Source of the DNA: Sipunculus nudus
Taxonomy: Eukaryota > Annelida > Sipuncula > Golfingiida > Sipunculidae
DNA length: 64,000 bases
Direction of reading: 5' to 3'
Assembly (NCBI GenBank): GCA_026874595.1
Contig: CM049309.1
Location: 49,336,079 to 49,400,078 of the forward strand
This document shows, in pieces, positions 28,679-40,739 of the stretch. Made by a program: the position numbers and the translations under genes. Every line of letters starts with the position of its first letter. Position 1 is the first letter of the stretch. The notes beneath the pieces were generated by a model. It worked only from the letters and a program-made list of their open reading frames with translations. It did not search any database and was not told the DNA's origin.

Positions 28679-30035
28679 CTTGAAGTTGAAGAAGGTGGAC
28701 TTTGACTCAAACCTGAAGGACCCTGACTTGGACTTGAGTGGGCTTGACTGGGACTTACACTTGGACATCACTGCCACTATATCAATAAGTTGCAATTCAG
28801 AGCATAATGTCAGGACCTCTCCTTATTTTTCTGACAACTAACTTTCACTTTCGTGCACCAGGTAGCTTCATTTGTAACAACATCAAGGCCACAGGTGTGG
28901 ACAATCCTCCAGAAATGAAAGCAAAAAAGCACTTTCACTCAGGGTATTTGGCATGGTGTTTTCTTAACTAAATTCCCAGCTGATTTGTTCACCATAGTTT
29001 CTGCCGCCATGGTTTCTGAAAATTAGGCTGATCACAGCTGAAAGTCAGGTGCACACAATCACTGGACATTCACAAGGACACCGAGGTACTCTGTAATAAC
29101 CAAATGTTAATAAGAGTATAATATCAGGTATAGTGCTGGGACCGATTATAATCGATGACTGGTCCAGTTATGCAGGTGATCCGATGATCAAACTTGCATT
29201 ACCATGTTACTTACACAGTTTTTCCACAAGGTAAGGCTTTATAATGACAGAAGGTACACTTTCATAAAATTTATGTGAACAGACTTTAGAACAGCCTGTG
29301 TTTACTAATTAGATTCACACCAAAATTTACTATATACACAAGTAAGGCTAGGCTATAGAGTTTTTGACATATTAACCAATTCATTGGTGAAGTAATGCTC
29401 ACATCTTTGTCTCTTGGCCGACTCAGCAAAAATCTACTTATTTCCATCCGTACCTTTCTGAGTTGCTAGCATCTTATATACAACAAAGAGACAGACATAC
29501 ATATAGACAGTAAAAGATAAAGATTTGTTTTATACAAATAATAGGCTGATACCACTCAGAGAGTCTCATCTGACTTTACACTTTGCCTTCCTGGTCTGTG
29601 GGCCTGTTCATTTTTATTGCTTTTCTTGGCTACCTGGGGAGCATACAACTTAAAACACACCTTTGCATAAAAGAACAATTTAAAATGGAAGTATATTTTT
29701 AAGTTCACACATGCTTTTATTATAATGGTTAATTACATTTATAGCTCCCAGTTGTGAGCAAAGTTGGTATATATAGCCTTATTATTTTGTAATATTTTGT
29801 TAGTGGTTTGCACATGTACAAAAGTCTTTATAAAATGCAACATTTTTTTTTCTATTGGACATGAAATGCACTCCGCCTGATTTCTCAAGTCCTTACCTTC
29901 AAGTCCAGAACCCTCGAGTCTGAGTCTGAGTCCCTAAAAAGTGGACTCGAGTCTGGACTCGAGTCAAAGTCCAGACTTGAGTCCTAAATCACTGGTCTGA
30001 CTCGAAGCTACAACCTTGCAGTCCAAGTCCAACAC
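28679..30035. mobile_element. Element with degenerate GACTCGAGTC arrays at both ends
   Basis: 28679-28765 and 29880-30035 are built from GACTTGAGT/GACTCGAGTC-type words in opposite orientation, with about 1.1 kb between them. This resembles non-autonomous DNA elements with long repetitive termini. The exact ends were not determined. Confidence 0.45.
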
Positions 30036-31632
30036 ATAATTATTAGCGCCATCATGCTCCACAATAATAAATCCTCCACCTCGTCTGGATCTGGATCAAA
30101 CTCCTCCTTTTAATGTATCCCTAATAGCACTTTCTTCTTCCACTAGATGTCAGCACAGATGGCTGTTCCACATCTGAATGTGGATCACTTCCCAAATTTC
30201 AAGTAACCATCTCTGCCATTCCTTAGGACCAAGCTCTCAACAAAATGTCGAGGAAATCCTTCTTTGGCACTCCAGGATAAGTACACACACAAAAAGACAA
30301 ACAGGGACAAAGAGACTGTTGACAGAATTTCTGTCTAACTTCATAATAATTGTTAGTATCCCTGGGCAGGGAAGTAAGGAAATTTATTAACTTAAAAATA
30401 ATGGGAGAAAGAAAGAAATGAAAATTGTAACTATAAAGGATTAATTTATAGGGATGGCTTTGGTAAATGAACTTAAAACTTTGCACTGTGACAGGGGTAT
30501 GTTGGATCATATTCACTTTGTTTTTATATACCAAAGATATGGAGGACTTACAAACATATAAAGTAGGTCTCTTGAACCATCAATGTATTCAATCTATCAC
30601 AGTTGGTGGGGAAAATAGCAATATATCAAGAATATTTATTGTTGTTAAAGATTTTAATGCTGGGATTTAGCAAGTACATCTTACCTTTATTGACTGGATT
30701 CCTTGCTTGCTGGAGAATGTACAAAAATGTAGATTAATGCTGCAAATAATGAAAGCTTACTCCGACATAACAAAACACTGACTATGACTGTTGAACTGGA
30801 GAGGCGCAATGACATGTGATCAAATCAGGCTGTGTCATACAGGCACAGAAGCATATAGCACACACTAATCGATACCAGGTCAGCTTGGGTAAATTAACCA
30901 TGATAACATCACATTATAAAACGATGACTCACCATAAATGTTATATGTCATAATCTGCAAACCTACCTGTTGGCACTTTAGTAAATCCGGTACACCTATA
31001 AAAGGTATCGTTACCAGTATACACCAGATAGAACTTTTTATGCTATATGTTATCACAAATGACCTTTATGAGACAAAGCCAGGTTGCACTAAGCTGATTG
31101 CAGCATATTATACAAGTAGAACCTTGGTGGAGTGCTATTTATACTTGATGATAATGACTTGTGACATACATACACCATGTCGCTGTATGTTACCTTGGGT
31201 TGCAGGCTAAAGTGCACACTTATCAGGTTTAATCTTTAACATTACCACACGTCTCGACTGGATATATTTATATGATTATCTATCTCAATGCAGGATTAAT
31301 TTGTGTTTGTCTATTTGCATCCATCTGATCTATTTCTAAAAACAAGGCCGACAGGCCTAATGTGAACCTGTGCAAAGTTTGGGAGTATGAATGGAGGTTT
31401 ATTTTTAAAATTTAATATTGATCCTTTTAAGTCCTGCATATCTACCTTAGTCATTATGATTTCAGCAAAATGGACATTTCGGACCTGCAAGTTTCAGACT
31501 AGGACATTTTAAAACTTGAATATGGGTAGTCGACAAGCAACTATGTGTATCCGCAGAAATCAGAGTGGGACTGGTGAAATGAGGCATTGATTAAGTGGCA
31601 AGGGGAATAGAGTGAGGTGTGTTGCATATTAG

Positions 31633-32770
31633 CATGGATGTCTGCAGCTTAAACATGAATGTAGGTGGTGCCACCTGTCATAAAATCAGGAAAATTGTCC
31701 AGGATGTATAAACCTGCAAAATTTCAGGTGGATAAGTCAAGCCACTGCTGAGATATAAGTGATTTTATCCCAAGGCAGATGAACAGATGGACGCTGTGCA
31801 TAAGTGGTTGCATGTGGCGCCTCCAGTTTTGCTTATGATGAAGAGATTTGTTAGATCTATACACATGCAAAATTTTGGCCCAATCCGTCAAATGGTTTCT
31901 GAGATATGAGCTTGGATGTCTGCAGAGTAAACCTGAAAGTAGGTGGCGCCGCCTGTCATAAAATCGAGAAAGCTGTCCAGGATGTATAAACCTGCAAAAT
32001 TTCAGGTAGATAACTCAAACCACTGCTGAGATATGAGTGATTTTATCCCAAGGCAGATAAACAGATGGACGCTTTGCATAAATGGTTGCAGATGGCACCA
32101 CCAGTTTTTCCAATGATGAAGAGCTATGTGAGATCAATACACATGCAAAATTTTGGCTCAATCGGTCAAACGGTTCCCGAGATATGAGCTTGGATGTCTG
32201 CAGAGTAAACCTGAATGTAGGTGGCGCCATCTGTCATAAAATCGAGAAAGCTCTCGAGGATGTATAAACCTGCAAAATTTCGATGGATAAGTCAAACCAC
32301 TGCTGAGATATGAGTGATTTTTACCGAAGGAAGAAGAACAGATGGACACTGTGAATAAATGGTAACAGGTGGCTTCACCAGTTTTGCCTATGATGAAGAG
32401 CTATGTGAGATCTATACACATGCATTGGCCCAATCGGTCAAACGGTTCCCGAGATATGAGCTTAGATGTCAGCAGAGTAAACCTGAATGTAGGTGGCTCC
32501 ACCTGTCATAAAATTGAGAAAGCTGTCCATAATGTATAAACCTGCAAAATTTCAGGTGGATAAGTCAAACCACTGCTGAGATATGAGTGATTTTATCCCA
32601 AGGCAGATGAACAGATGGATGCTGAGCATAAATGGTTGCGGGTAGTGTATGTTATAAAGCTATCAAAGGGCTACATTTGTGCAAAATGTTTAGCCTGATC
32701 GGTTAAATGGTTTCCGAGATATGCAGGTTTATGTGTGGAAACAGACGCACAAATGGACGCTGGGCAGTGA
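31633..32770. repeat. About 278-bp tandem repeat, four copies plus a partial
   Basis: GATGTCTGCAG or its variant starts at 31637, 31915, 32193 and 32465 (spacing 278, 278, 272). Each unit contains GTAGGTGGCGCCACCTGTC-like sequence, CCTGCAAAATTTCAGGTGGA and CTGCTGAGATATGAGTGA. Confidence 0.9.
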
Positions 32771-32906
32771 GGAAAGGTCAGAGGTCAACCAAAAATGAGG
32801 GCGTAGCAGTTCACATGTGACCTGATGATAAGCATGATTCGCTTAAAATGAAACAGTTAAAAGATATAGTTCCAATAATCTGGGAATTCTGCATCTAAAC
32901 ATTGTA

Positions 32907-32969
32907 TCTAGACATCTAGACGCTGTGTCTAGATGTCTAGACACATTGTCTAGACCCCCCCCCCCCCCC
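32907..32969. repeat. Perfect 15-bp hairpin followed by a C15 tract
   Basis: TCTAGACATCTAGAC (32907-32921) and its exact reverse complement (32927-32941) are separated by 5 nt. A further TCTAGAC precedes 15 consecutive C residues at 32955-32969. Confidence 0.9.
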
Positions 32970-34622
32970 GGAGCCAGGTCAGTTGCCATGGTGATGTCAG
33001 GACCCCACCTGTTTGTACTGCATGACCTCTTGACTTGGCTGCTGAAACTCAGAATGTTGTCAAATCTGTTTTCAAATACAGAAAGCCTTTTTTAATTGGC
33101 TACAATGCTTTTTTAAAACTGTATTTACCCAATCTATTCTTATAAAACTGGCAGAACCTTACCATAGAACAATTCTTGTAAAGTTTATCCCAATCAGCTT
33201 AACAGTTTCATCATAAATAAATGTTTAAGCTAGAAGAGTTTAAAATTACATTTTTGCTTGTAAAAAACACCTCAATGTAGGTGGTGCCACCAATACCTCA
33301 AAAATCAGATATAACATATGTGACAAACATTGGTATAAAATTTGGTGATTATAGCTCTAGCAGTTTCTGAGATTTTAATTTTAGTGTGCTTTTTTGGACA
33401 GATGACTAAGTTCAACCTCATGTAACTCGGCCAAAAATCTCAGAACTGGAACCATTCGAACAAACTTGAGAGATATTGTTCCAGGGATCATTTCTGTGAA
33501 ATATTGGACAATTTGGCTGGACATTTTCAGAAAAGAAGATTTTAAAGCTTTTTTAGCTTTTCCCCTATAAAATCTAAGAAAATGCAGTAAGAAGAAAAAT
33601 AAACAAAATCCAATTTAGTTTTTAGGATGACTGATTATTTGCAAAATTTTGGTGATGCTAGCTCCTGCTGTTTTTGAGATAGCTATGGTTAACGTACAGA
33701 CGACGCACGACATACGACGTCGCACCATCGCATAAGCTCACAGGTTCGCTAAAAAGTTATTCAAATGGATAGATTTCAATGAAATTTTAAAGGAAAGATT
33801 TACATTGAGGGAGAAGTGTTAAGTTTTGAAAAGATTGGAATAAAAATCTCGCCTTTGGTGGGGTATACATTCTCTGAATATTATAATATAATGAAATATG
33901 TTTTTTTAAAATAATCTAATCATATACTAGGTATGTTTAATATACACAAAATATACTGTTATCTCCTTGAATTATATAATGGTATCTTCCTAAAGTTTGT
34001 TCTAAAACTGCTTTCTCCTGTACATAAGTGGTTATAAGCTTTCATTGGGTGCAATCAGTGGCGCAAAACATAGCGCTCTCGCCATCTGGTGGCTGTACCA
34101 TGCAACTTCACAAATCCATATATTTCTAGCTTCCAACCTTTGTTTCTTCTGTGTTTTTTCTTTCATGTTTATGCTCACTGATATGAAGCAGCATGCACAA
34201 GATCAGACCTCTGGTCACTCAAGTCTTGTTTTGGTAAAGAGACACACATGGAATGTGTTCACTTACACACAGAACCATAACAAGTATAAAACAGGTGAAT
34301 TGGAGAGTCCCTGTGTGGGGATGGTTTTGCTGGGAAAATTTTGCATAGTGTTGATGGGAATCAATTGTAATTTCATGATTGATCATCAGTAAAATTCAGT
34401 CAACCTCTACCAACCAATAATCAGAATGAGTCAGTTGTGTACTACTAGGAAATTTCTTACCATATACAGACCTATACATCATCTCAACTGATATACAGGC
34501 ATGCATATGTACATAATCACTAATACATTGATAATTCTCCCATGTGTGTGTTTTGTAAGGTTCCTTAGTTATAAAAAAAATGAGTAAACACAGAGTTTTT
34601 TTAGAGACTCTATATATATAAC

Positions 34623-36448
34623 TACCGTTAAAGTCGTTGCAGAAGTCGCATCCTTATTACAAGTCGCACCCTGACTTTAAGGATTCCTCCGGAGAAAAGC
34701 CGTTTTGTTTCAGGAAAAGTCCATAATATAGGTCGCACCCAGACTTCAGAGGCGTCCCAACCACCTGATACTTATTCCTGATATCATTCCTTGTGGTGCA
34801 AGTTTACAACCAAAGTCCCCGTAGTACTAATGTGGTTTATTAACTAGTAAACCATTTAAACATAAAACTAATTGGACAGCTTTAATACAATGCTTATATT
34901 TAAGGAATATCAGGAAAATCATTACATATAAAGTCGGGGTTTGATTGTCAGGTAAGATTTGTACTTTAAAGATCGTCAAAAGTATGGAGGATTCATTACA
35001 CTATGATCAGTTTTCGCACGCGTGACCAGTCTCAAACCGATGCATTGGGCATATTTTTAACTAAAGATTATTGAAGGATGGAAAGAATAATTTAGTTTGA
35101 ATTTATTCATCTAATTTTTTAAATGGGCTCTCAAACTGAATTAAGGAGCCCTTGAATTAATTGTTACAACTTACCATCAAGGCGCGGTACATGCACGGTA
35201 TCATTTAAATCACTGAAATATGTCAGTCAACAAGGGGATAATGAACGCTTTAAAGACCGGTTGGTTAAATAAAAAAATAAACATAATTGAATTTACGGGT
35301 ATTATATTTACTGAGACTAATGATTTTATTCTGTGATAATATCTGGAAAGTCCAATTTCTATCGTTATCATTGAATATATTCAAATGGCTTAGTGTATGG
35401 CAGACTCGGCCGTATTGAATCAAATCCGTCAGAACACCAAACGATGCCGGTTCCCGTGGAATTTAGGTACGTATGTGGCAATTTCAGAAAATAAAATATA
35501 TACTTGTATGGTGTTTTTTATTTCATTGTATTTATTAATGTGTCTTTATTGAAAAAAAATCACGAATACGTCAACGCACGATTGACCGTAATGCATGCGT
35601 GCCGCTATATTGTTGACCGGGCATACGATCGTCATGAGAGAGACACAGGTAAATCACGAAGCAAATCGTATATTTGCAGGTGACGTGAAACGTTATAACA
35701 TTATATAATAACATTATCCAATACGCTTGAAAACCACGAGATGGTGACGGTGATCTGATGGTTCTTAAAATGGGAGTTTATAACTGGTTATCAGTCACGG
35801 AAGGCTTAGTTGACCTGGGGATGTAAAGGTCATTGAACGGGTGACCCGGGGCTTGAACTTCCGCTACACGGCTTCTAGGGATCCTGGTACCAAGCGATCA
35901 ACCTGGCAGGCAATAAAATCCACGTGTATGTAGTGGATCAAGCTTGAATGTGACGCAACTTTACATGAATAAACGGATATGGAACCGCGAGATTTTCATA
36001 ATGGCACGCATACTCATAAAGATTTAACGGAAAGAAAATTTACATCAGAAAGCGGCAGACTGGCATATGCGTCAAATTGACTTATGATATAACAGTACCG
36101 CAGATTAGGAAGTGTCACTTGAATTGCGACTTGTCAGAACGGGTAGGCCTTGAACTGAGCAAATTTCATGTTAATAAAATCAAACTTCCGTCAGTTCACA
36201 AAATATGAGGCAGGTTTTCATTAGAGATGGTTAAAGGTGTAAATTATTGGGGATAGACGTGTCACAAAGCACTGTTTAAAGGTATCGCATATTATCGCTC
36301 AACTGACGTCGTTCCATATACCGGGAAAGCTGACTGAGACGGGATAAGTACGTATTATAAGTCGCACCCCGACTTTTCTAGAAAATTCTTGTTTTTAGAA
36401 TTCAATTTCCTAGTACAAGTCGCGACTTCTGCAACGACTTTTACGGTA
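34623..36448. mobile_element. 1.8-kb TIR DNA transposon derivative ('GTCGCACC' type)
   Basis: The 27-bp terminal inverted repeats differ at one position: TACCGTTAAAGTCGTTGC... left and TACCGTAAAAGTCGTTGC... on the reverse strand at the right, both continuing AGAAGTCGC. Subterminal AAGTCGCACCC repeats are present at both ends. The 4 bp outside each end are TAAC, a likely target duplication. The interior is richer in CpG than the surroundings. The longest suggestive frame starts at ATG 35397 (MADSAVLNQIRQNTKRCRF) and meets a GTACGT donor-like site. No complete transposase, so presumably non-autonomous or decayed. Confidence 0.82.
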
Positions 36449-36667
36449 TAACTGAAAATGGGATGTTTTGAGCTATGAATGGCTGAGAAATAGCAAATCA
36501 AACTCAAAATATATAAAACTAGTAACTGTTTTATATAATGAAAAATAAAACAAGTTTTTTTTTTAAATCACAAAGCCTTCACATACAATATTGTAGTGAA
36601 TAGTTCTAGCTTTCAAAACTTCCATGTGAAGTAGTCATTGAGCTGAAATTTAGCTAGATTTATTCAA

Positions 36668-36995
36668 GGGGCCTTATCACCTATCTGACCTTTATAAACA
36701 GGGTAATCCCTTAGAGCTTTAAAAAAACAGGACAGAAAATGTGCATATCACCACACATTCCGTTGTTTGTTTATAATATGTGGGGGCCTGCCAAAATAAT
36801 CAAAACAAATTCAACAAGGGCATCTGGCAGCAAGTCATATAAGCCAGAGTTTTGCAAATGGATTTTTGCACAAAGTTACCTTTCTACCTCTGCATATATG
36901 CAACCCACCACCTTAGGTTACATGTTTTCCCTATTTATCAACATTGCTGTGTTTACAAACACAAACACTTTCTGGGGCCCATTCTATAACTGGTG
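36668..36995 (+). mobile_element. TTAA-type MITE, 3'-truncated copy
   Basis: Begins AGGGGCCTTATCACCTATCT and shares the AATATGTGGGGGCCTGCC and AACAAGGGCATCTGGCAG blocks with the full copies. Homology stops near 36995. Confidence 0.78.
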
Positions 36996-37165
36996 ACTTC
37001 ATGTCATGAGAAACTGGATGTGTAACTAAAACAATAAACTAGACTTACTAGAGCTCCAAACACTGGACTCTGGAAGAAAGAACCTTTGTTTGATATTAAT
37101 GTATTAAGTGGTCGAGGGGATGGTAATAGCTATCCTCCCAAAACATATCTAATACCCTACAAAAA

Positions 37166-37800
37166 ACAAGGGACCAATGGGTCACGGCGCTCAGCTGAAT
37201 GTGACAGATATAATTGTATCACCATTATTGTATGTAGGTCTGTAAGATTTCATTTTAACAGATGTAAGTTTTTGTATTAACTATGTAGTTGAGCAAAATA
37301 GTAATATAGAAGAGTCAGTATTTCAAATATGTACAAGAATGTGTGTCTAAAATATTGCATTGGAAATGACCAGATGTTGTAAATTGCAAAGGAAGGAATA
37401 TTAAATCTATAGATATACCGACTGTGAAAAGTAAATAAAATGTTTTTACAAGAAAGAAACATGAAATGGTCAAACTTGGGCAAAATTTAAGGTACAATTT
37501 ATATTTTTGCTAATATTTAAAAAAATTTAACAGATTTTGATCTCACTTTTGGTAAACAATTAAATTTGTATTACTTTAATTAAAAGTTGTATTACTGAAA
37601 AAAAGTCCCTAGGTTTAACATTTTTGGTTTTAAGTGACCAAATATCTTCCCTGATATTTTACAAAGTCCATTATGTTTGGGTCCATAACTTTTTTAAATT
37701 ATATAATACAGACTTAATATCTGGCATGTATATAGGAATTATATATGATGAATATTTATGGTATATATGAAGACAACCAACCAGATGAGTGGTTTGGAAA
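37166..37800 (-). mobile_element. AGCTCAGCTGA-family element, reverse-oriented fragment
   Basis: Begins AACAAGGGACCAATGGGTCA then CGGCGCTCAGCTGA, the reverse complement of the right end at about 50648-50684. 37490-37800 is a reverse copy of the segment at about 47810-48130 (shared TTTTTTTAAATATTGGC, CAAACATAATGGACTTTGTA). Confidence 0.72.
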
Positions 37801-38102
37801 TTAGGCAGTCCTGAAGAATGAAAATATATTTTCAATAGAAACACAGATGTATTTATTTTTTCTAAAAATATATTTTTTTAAATTTGCAAAATAATAAATA
37901 TCTGAAAATAACACTTGATTCAGGATTGAAAAAGTTGTACATTTGATTCTACATTTGTAAAAGCAGTGTTGCATCACTAATACATTTACCGAGACAAGGC
38001 TTGCATGCACAGGAGTGAATCAATTATAGTTGCCTTTGTTCTGGTGGGCAGACTGACCTGAGATGGTCCAAGACACACATTTATCTTACCTCTGATATAT
38101 AT

Positions 38103-38265
38103 ACAGAGAAACCTGTGTAATAAGACCACCTGTCGGACTGACCAACAGTGGTCTTTATTCACAGGTAATCTTATTAATATTAGACAGGTAAGTTATAACC
38201 AATGTGTATACTTTTAGTTCAATCAAGGGTGGTCTTAATAGACAGGTGGTCTTTCAGACAAATTT
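38103..38265. mobile_element. Tigger/jerky-type repeat fragment
   Basis: Starts CAGAGAAACCTGTGTAATAA after a TA and contains AAGACCACCTGTCGGACTGA and the reiterated GACAGGTGGTCTTTCAGACA. The last motif is also present at about 1272-1291. Confidence 0.55.
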
Positions 38266-39510
38266 CACTGTCAGGATCTTGATGATATTGGCAGAGACCT
38301 GTGTTATTTTAGTGCTTTCTAATTTGCATATAGTTTTAATGAAAAGCCTCTGTAACATGTCTAGACACGTGGTAGAATCAAGTAGACTTGTTTATAAACA
38401 ATAAAATACATTTTACTGTAATTGTTACAAAGAAGGATCTCTATCTACAGATGATAATGCAGCACACAGTTTAAAAGATAAGGTAAAAAGATAACCTATC
38501 TGTAAACAATCAAACCATGTAATGTCTTCCATTGAGTGTGTAATGCTTTTACAGGGCAAACTAGCTCATCTAGTTGTCAAGATACAAATAAACAGTATTA
38601 AAGTGACAGAAGTGTTTTACAACTCAGCTGATCACACTGGAAAATGTCTTTGTATGTATGTGTGAGTTAACCTGCTTTCAACAAAACAATAAATGGTAGG
38701 ACTTTGACAATGCTTTGCCAATACTAGGAATCTCTCATATGGCAATGAGCTGATTAAAGGTCAACATTGTCAATGTCTCAAAATAACTTACAGGCAGCTG
38801 AGCTAAAAATGAAGGAAAAATATTAGTGGCTAATTGCTACAGCTAAGCCAAGTTTGAGTGAGCCAAGTCAAAAGTGATCTTCAATTTTATTTTGTAAGGT
38901 CACCACACCAGGTGTTATTTTATGATTACACCCATGACTAGCAGTGACAATCCGACTCAGTAGGCAATTGGATAATTTGGCTGGTAAGCCTACTCAAGTT
39001 GTGATACAAGTAATATCAAGAAATGTATCCAGTGGTTTTGAATCAGGTTGCATTCATATTGTGGTAAACTGCAGATAATCTCAATATTTTGCTAAGAATA
39101 ATAAACTAACCCAATAGTATACATGTATGTGAGCTCACACCCCAAACTGAAACACCTTCTCCATGGACACGGGTCATTTCCTGTATTGCTTCAGCCTACC
39201 GCCGGTACCTAATGCACAACGGGTGTCGCTTAATAAATTTTTTCCTGAAAAAGGCCGATACATATTACTTTCCTGAGAATTCCCGTATTTAATTTGGCTC
39301 ATAACCGAAGTTTATTTTATTACTATTATTAGAGGAGGAGGGGTCCGGGGAACCTAGGTTCCCTGTCTGAAGGGGGGTGTGGGGGCGGAGCCCCCACCTA
39401 AAGCTTAATTTTTTCTGTTCAAATAGTAAATGGTTTCCCATTTTCCCGATAGATGGTGCTTCAATCGCAGATATCAATGACCAAAAATCGCTCTTGCTGG
39501 TATCTCGTCT
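38266..39510. other. Intergenic sequence; one GC-rich hairpin
   Basis: No gene recognised. GTGGGGGC-GGA-GCCCCCAC at about 39377-39395 forms a perfect 8-bp hairpin within a GC-rich island at 39330-39400 that looks like part of a repeat. Confidence 0.5.
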
Positions 39511-39514
39511 TCAC

Positions 39515-39735
39515 GGCTCACTTAGTAGCGTGTAGGGCTGCTAGTCTAGAGATTGTAGGTTCGATTCCCGATTTAGGCGACTTCTGCTTGGTAGTTGTTT
39601 ATGTTAGAAGAATTGAGTGTAGGGACATCTACACACTACAGGGAAAAGTAGGAGTTAGAATAAGGAATGAAAGGAGACAGTTTTATTTATATTTCCCTCA
39701 ATAGAAGCGAAGCCAGCGTTCTATAGTGGCTCCCT
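39515..39735 (+). mobile_element. tRNA-derived SINE-like element
   Basis: An A-box-like GGCTCACTTAGTAGCG (39515-39530) is followed at tRNA-like spacing by a perfect B-box GGTTCGATTCC (39558-39568). The end (GCGTTCTATAGTGGCTCCC near 39716) recurs near 45050 as GCATTCTATAGTGGCTACC, indicating a dispersed family. Cloverleaf pairing is broken, so it is not a tRNA gene. Confidence 0.65.
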
Positions 39736-40267
39736 TATATGTACAACTTAAGAGAAGAAAACAAACAAACGGGGACATGAACGTCATCAAGTTATTCCCG
39801 TGAGCATCAGTTGACATAAGGGAGTGTATGTGGGAGTGGCAACTCTAAAACAAACAAGTGAACGATAATAAGAGCAAAGTTATAAGGACAACCGGGCTAT
39901 TTATAGAACTAGCCTTACCTATAAGTTTGCAGATAATTTGATGATGGCTTTTTACGAGAAAGACCTGCTTCTTCTTGCACTGTGTATGGTATTGTGTGAT
40001 GTCCGTCTCTTGTTTTTAACTGCGTTTCATGTTTCAGTGACAGTGAATCATTCCATGATTCGTTCCCTGACGTCGAGGCCGAGGGACAACCGAAATTAAT
40101 ATCGGTTACATTGGTAGGTGGCAGCACTGTCCACGCAATACCTGCCAAAAAGTTTGCCGCACAACATCTTGAGATCTGTCTGTCCAGTTTAAACAAAATA
40201 TGTATTTTTTATACCCTTCCATCTGCAGGTTAAATTTTGTTTTTACAATAAATAATTTATGTTTTAA

Positions 40268-40729
40268 GGGGCCTAATCACATAACTGACCTCTATAAACT
40301 AAAGGTAATAATCCCTTGTCTAGAGCTTTCATAAAAATAGACCAGAAAACGTGGATATCGTCGGATACAGGCTGCTTGTTTTGTTTATATCCACATGTTT
40401 TTAATATGTGGGAGTCCGCCAAAACAATCAGAACAAATTCAACAAGGGCATCTGGCGGCAAGTCAGATAAGCCAGAGCTTTGCAAAGGGCGTTTTGCAAC
40501 CTCCTCATATATGCAACCTACTACCTAATAGCTAGGTTGCATGTTTTTCCCGTTGGTCAACATTGCTGTCTTTACAAACATGTTGTTGAAAAACAAGTTC
40601 ACACATCCTTCACGAAGGCCTTATAAGAATTTTTCACAACCAAAATTACCCTTAGATCATTAATATATCCACTGAGGAAGTCAGAAATCACATAAATTCT
40701 TTTTCAAAAGTATAGGTGATTGGGCAACT
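40268..40729 (+). mobile_element. TTAA-flanked MITE, full-length copy
   Basis: TTAA at 40264-40267 and 40730-40733. Left GGGGCCTAATCACATAACTG, right GTGATTGGGCAACT. Same internal blocks as the copies near 17.7, 28.1 and 36.7 kb, about 460-470 bp. No coding frame. Confidence 0.82.
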
Positions 40730-40739
40730 TTAAAGGCAA

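Larger units (their letters stand above)
31338..33757. mobile_element. Composite mollusc-type repeat with internal 278-bp tandem units
   Basis: Ends look inverted: TGTGAACCTGTGCAAAG near 31360 and GCTCACAGGTTCGC near 33745. The interior contains the 278-bp tandem block at 31633-32770 and a CGACGCACGACATACGACG stretch near the right end. No coding frame is maintained. Confidence 0.6.

Noticed and set aside
39515..39590. tRNA gene
   Set aside because: The B-box is perfect but acceptor and anticodon stems do not pair and the A-box is aberrant. A SINE head fits better.
39919..40196. 93-codon minus-strand frame ending at a GTAAGG donor
   Set aside because: It begins with TTG, has no ATG in frame and no recognisable domain, and no compatible next exon was found.
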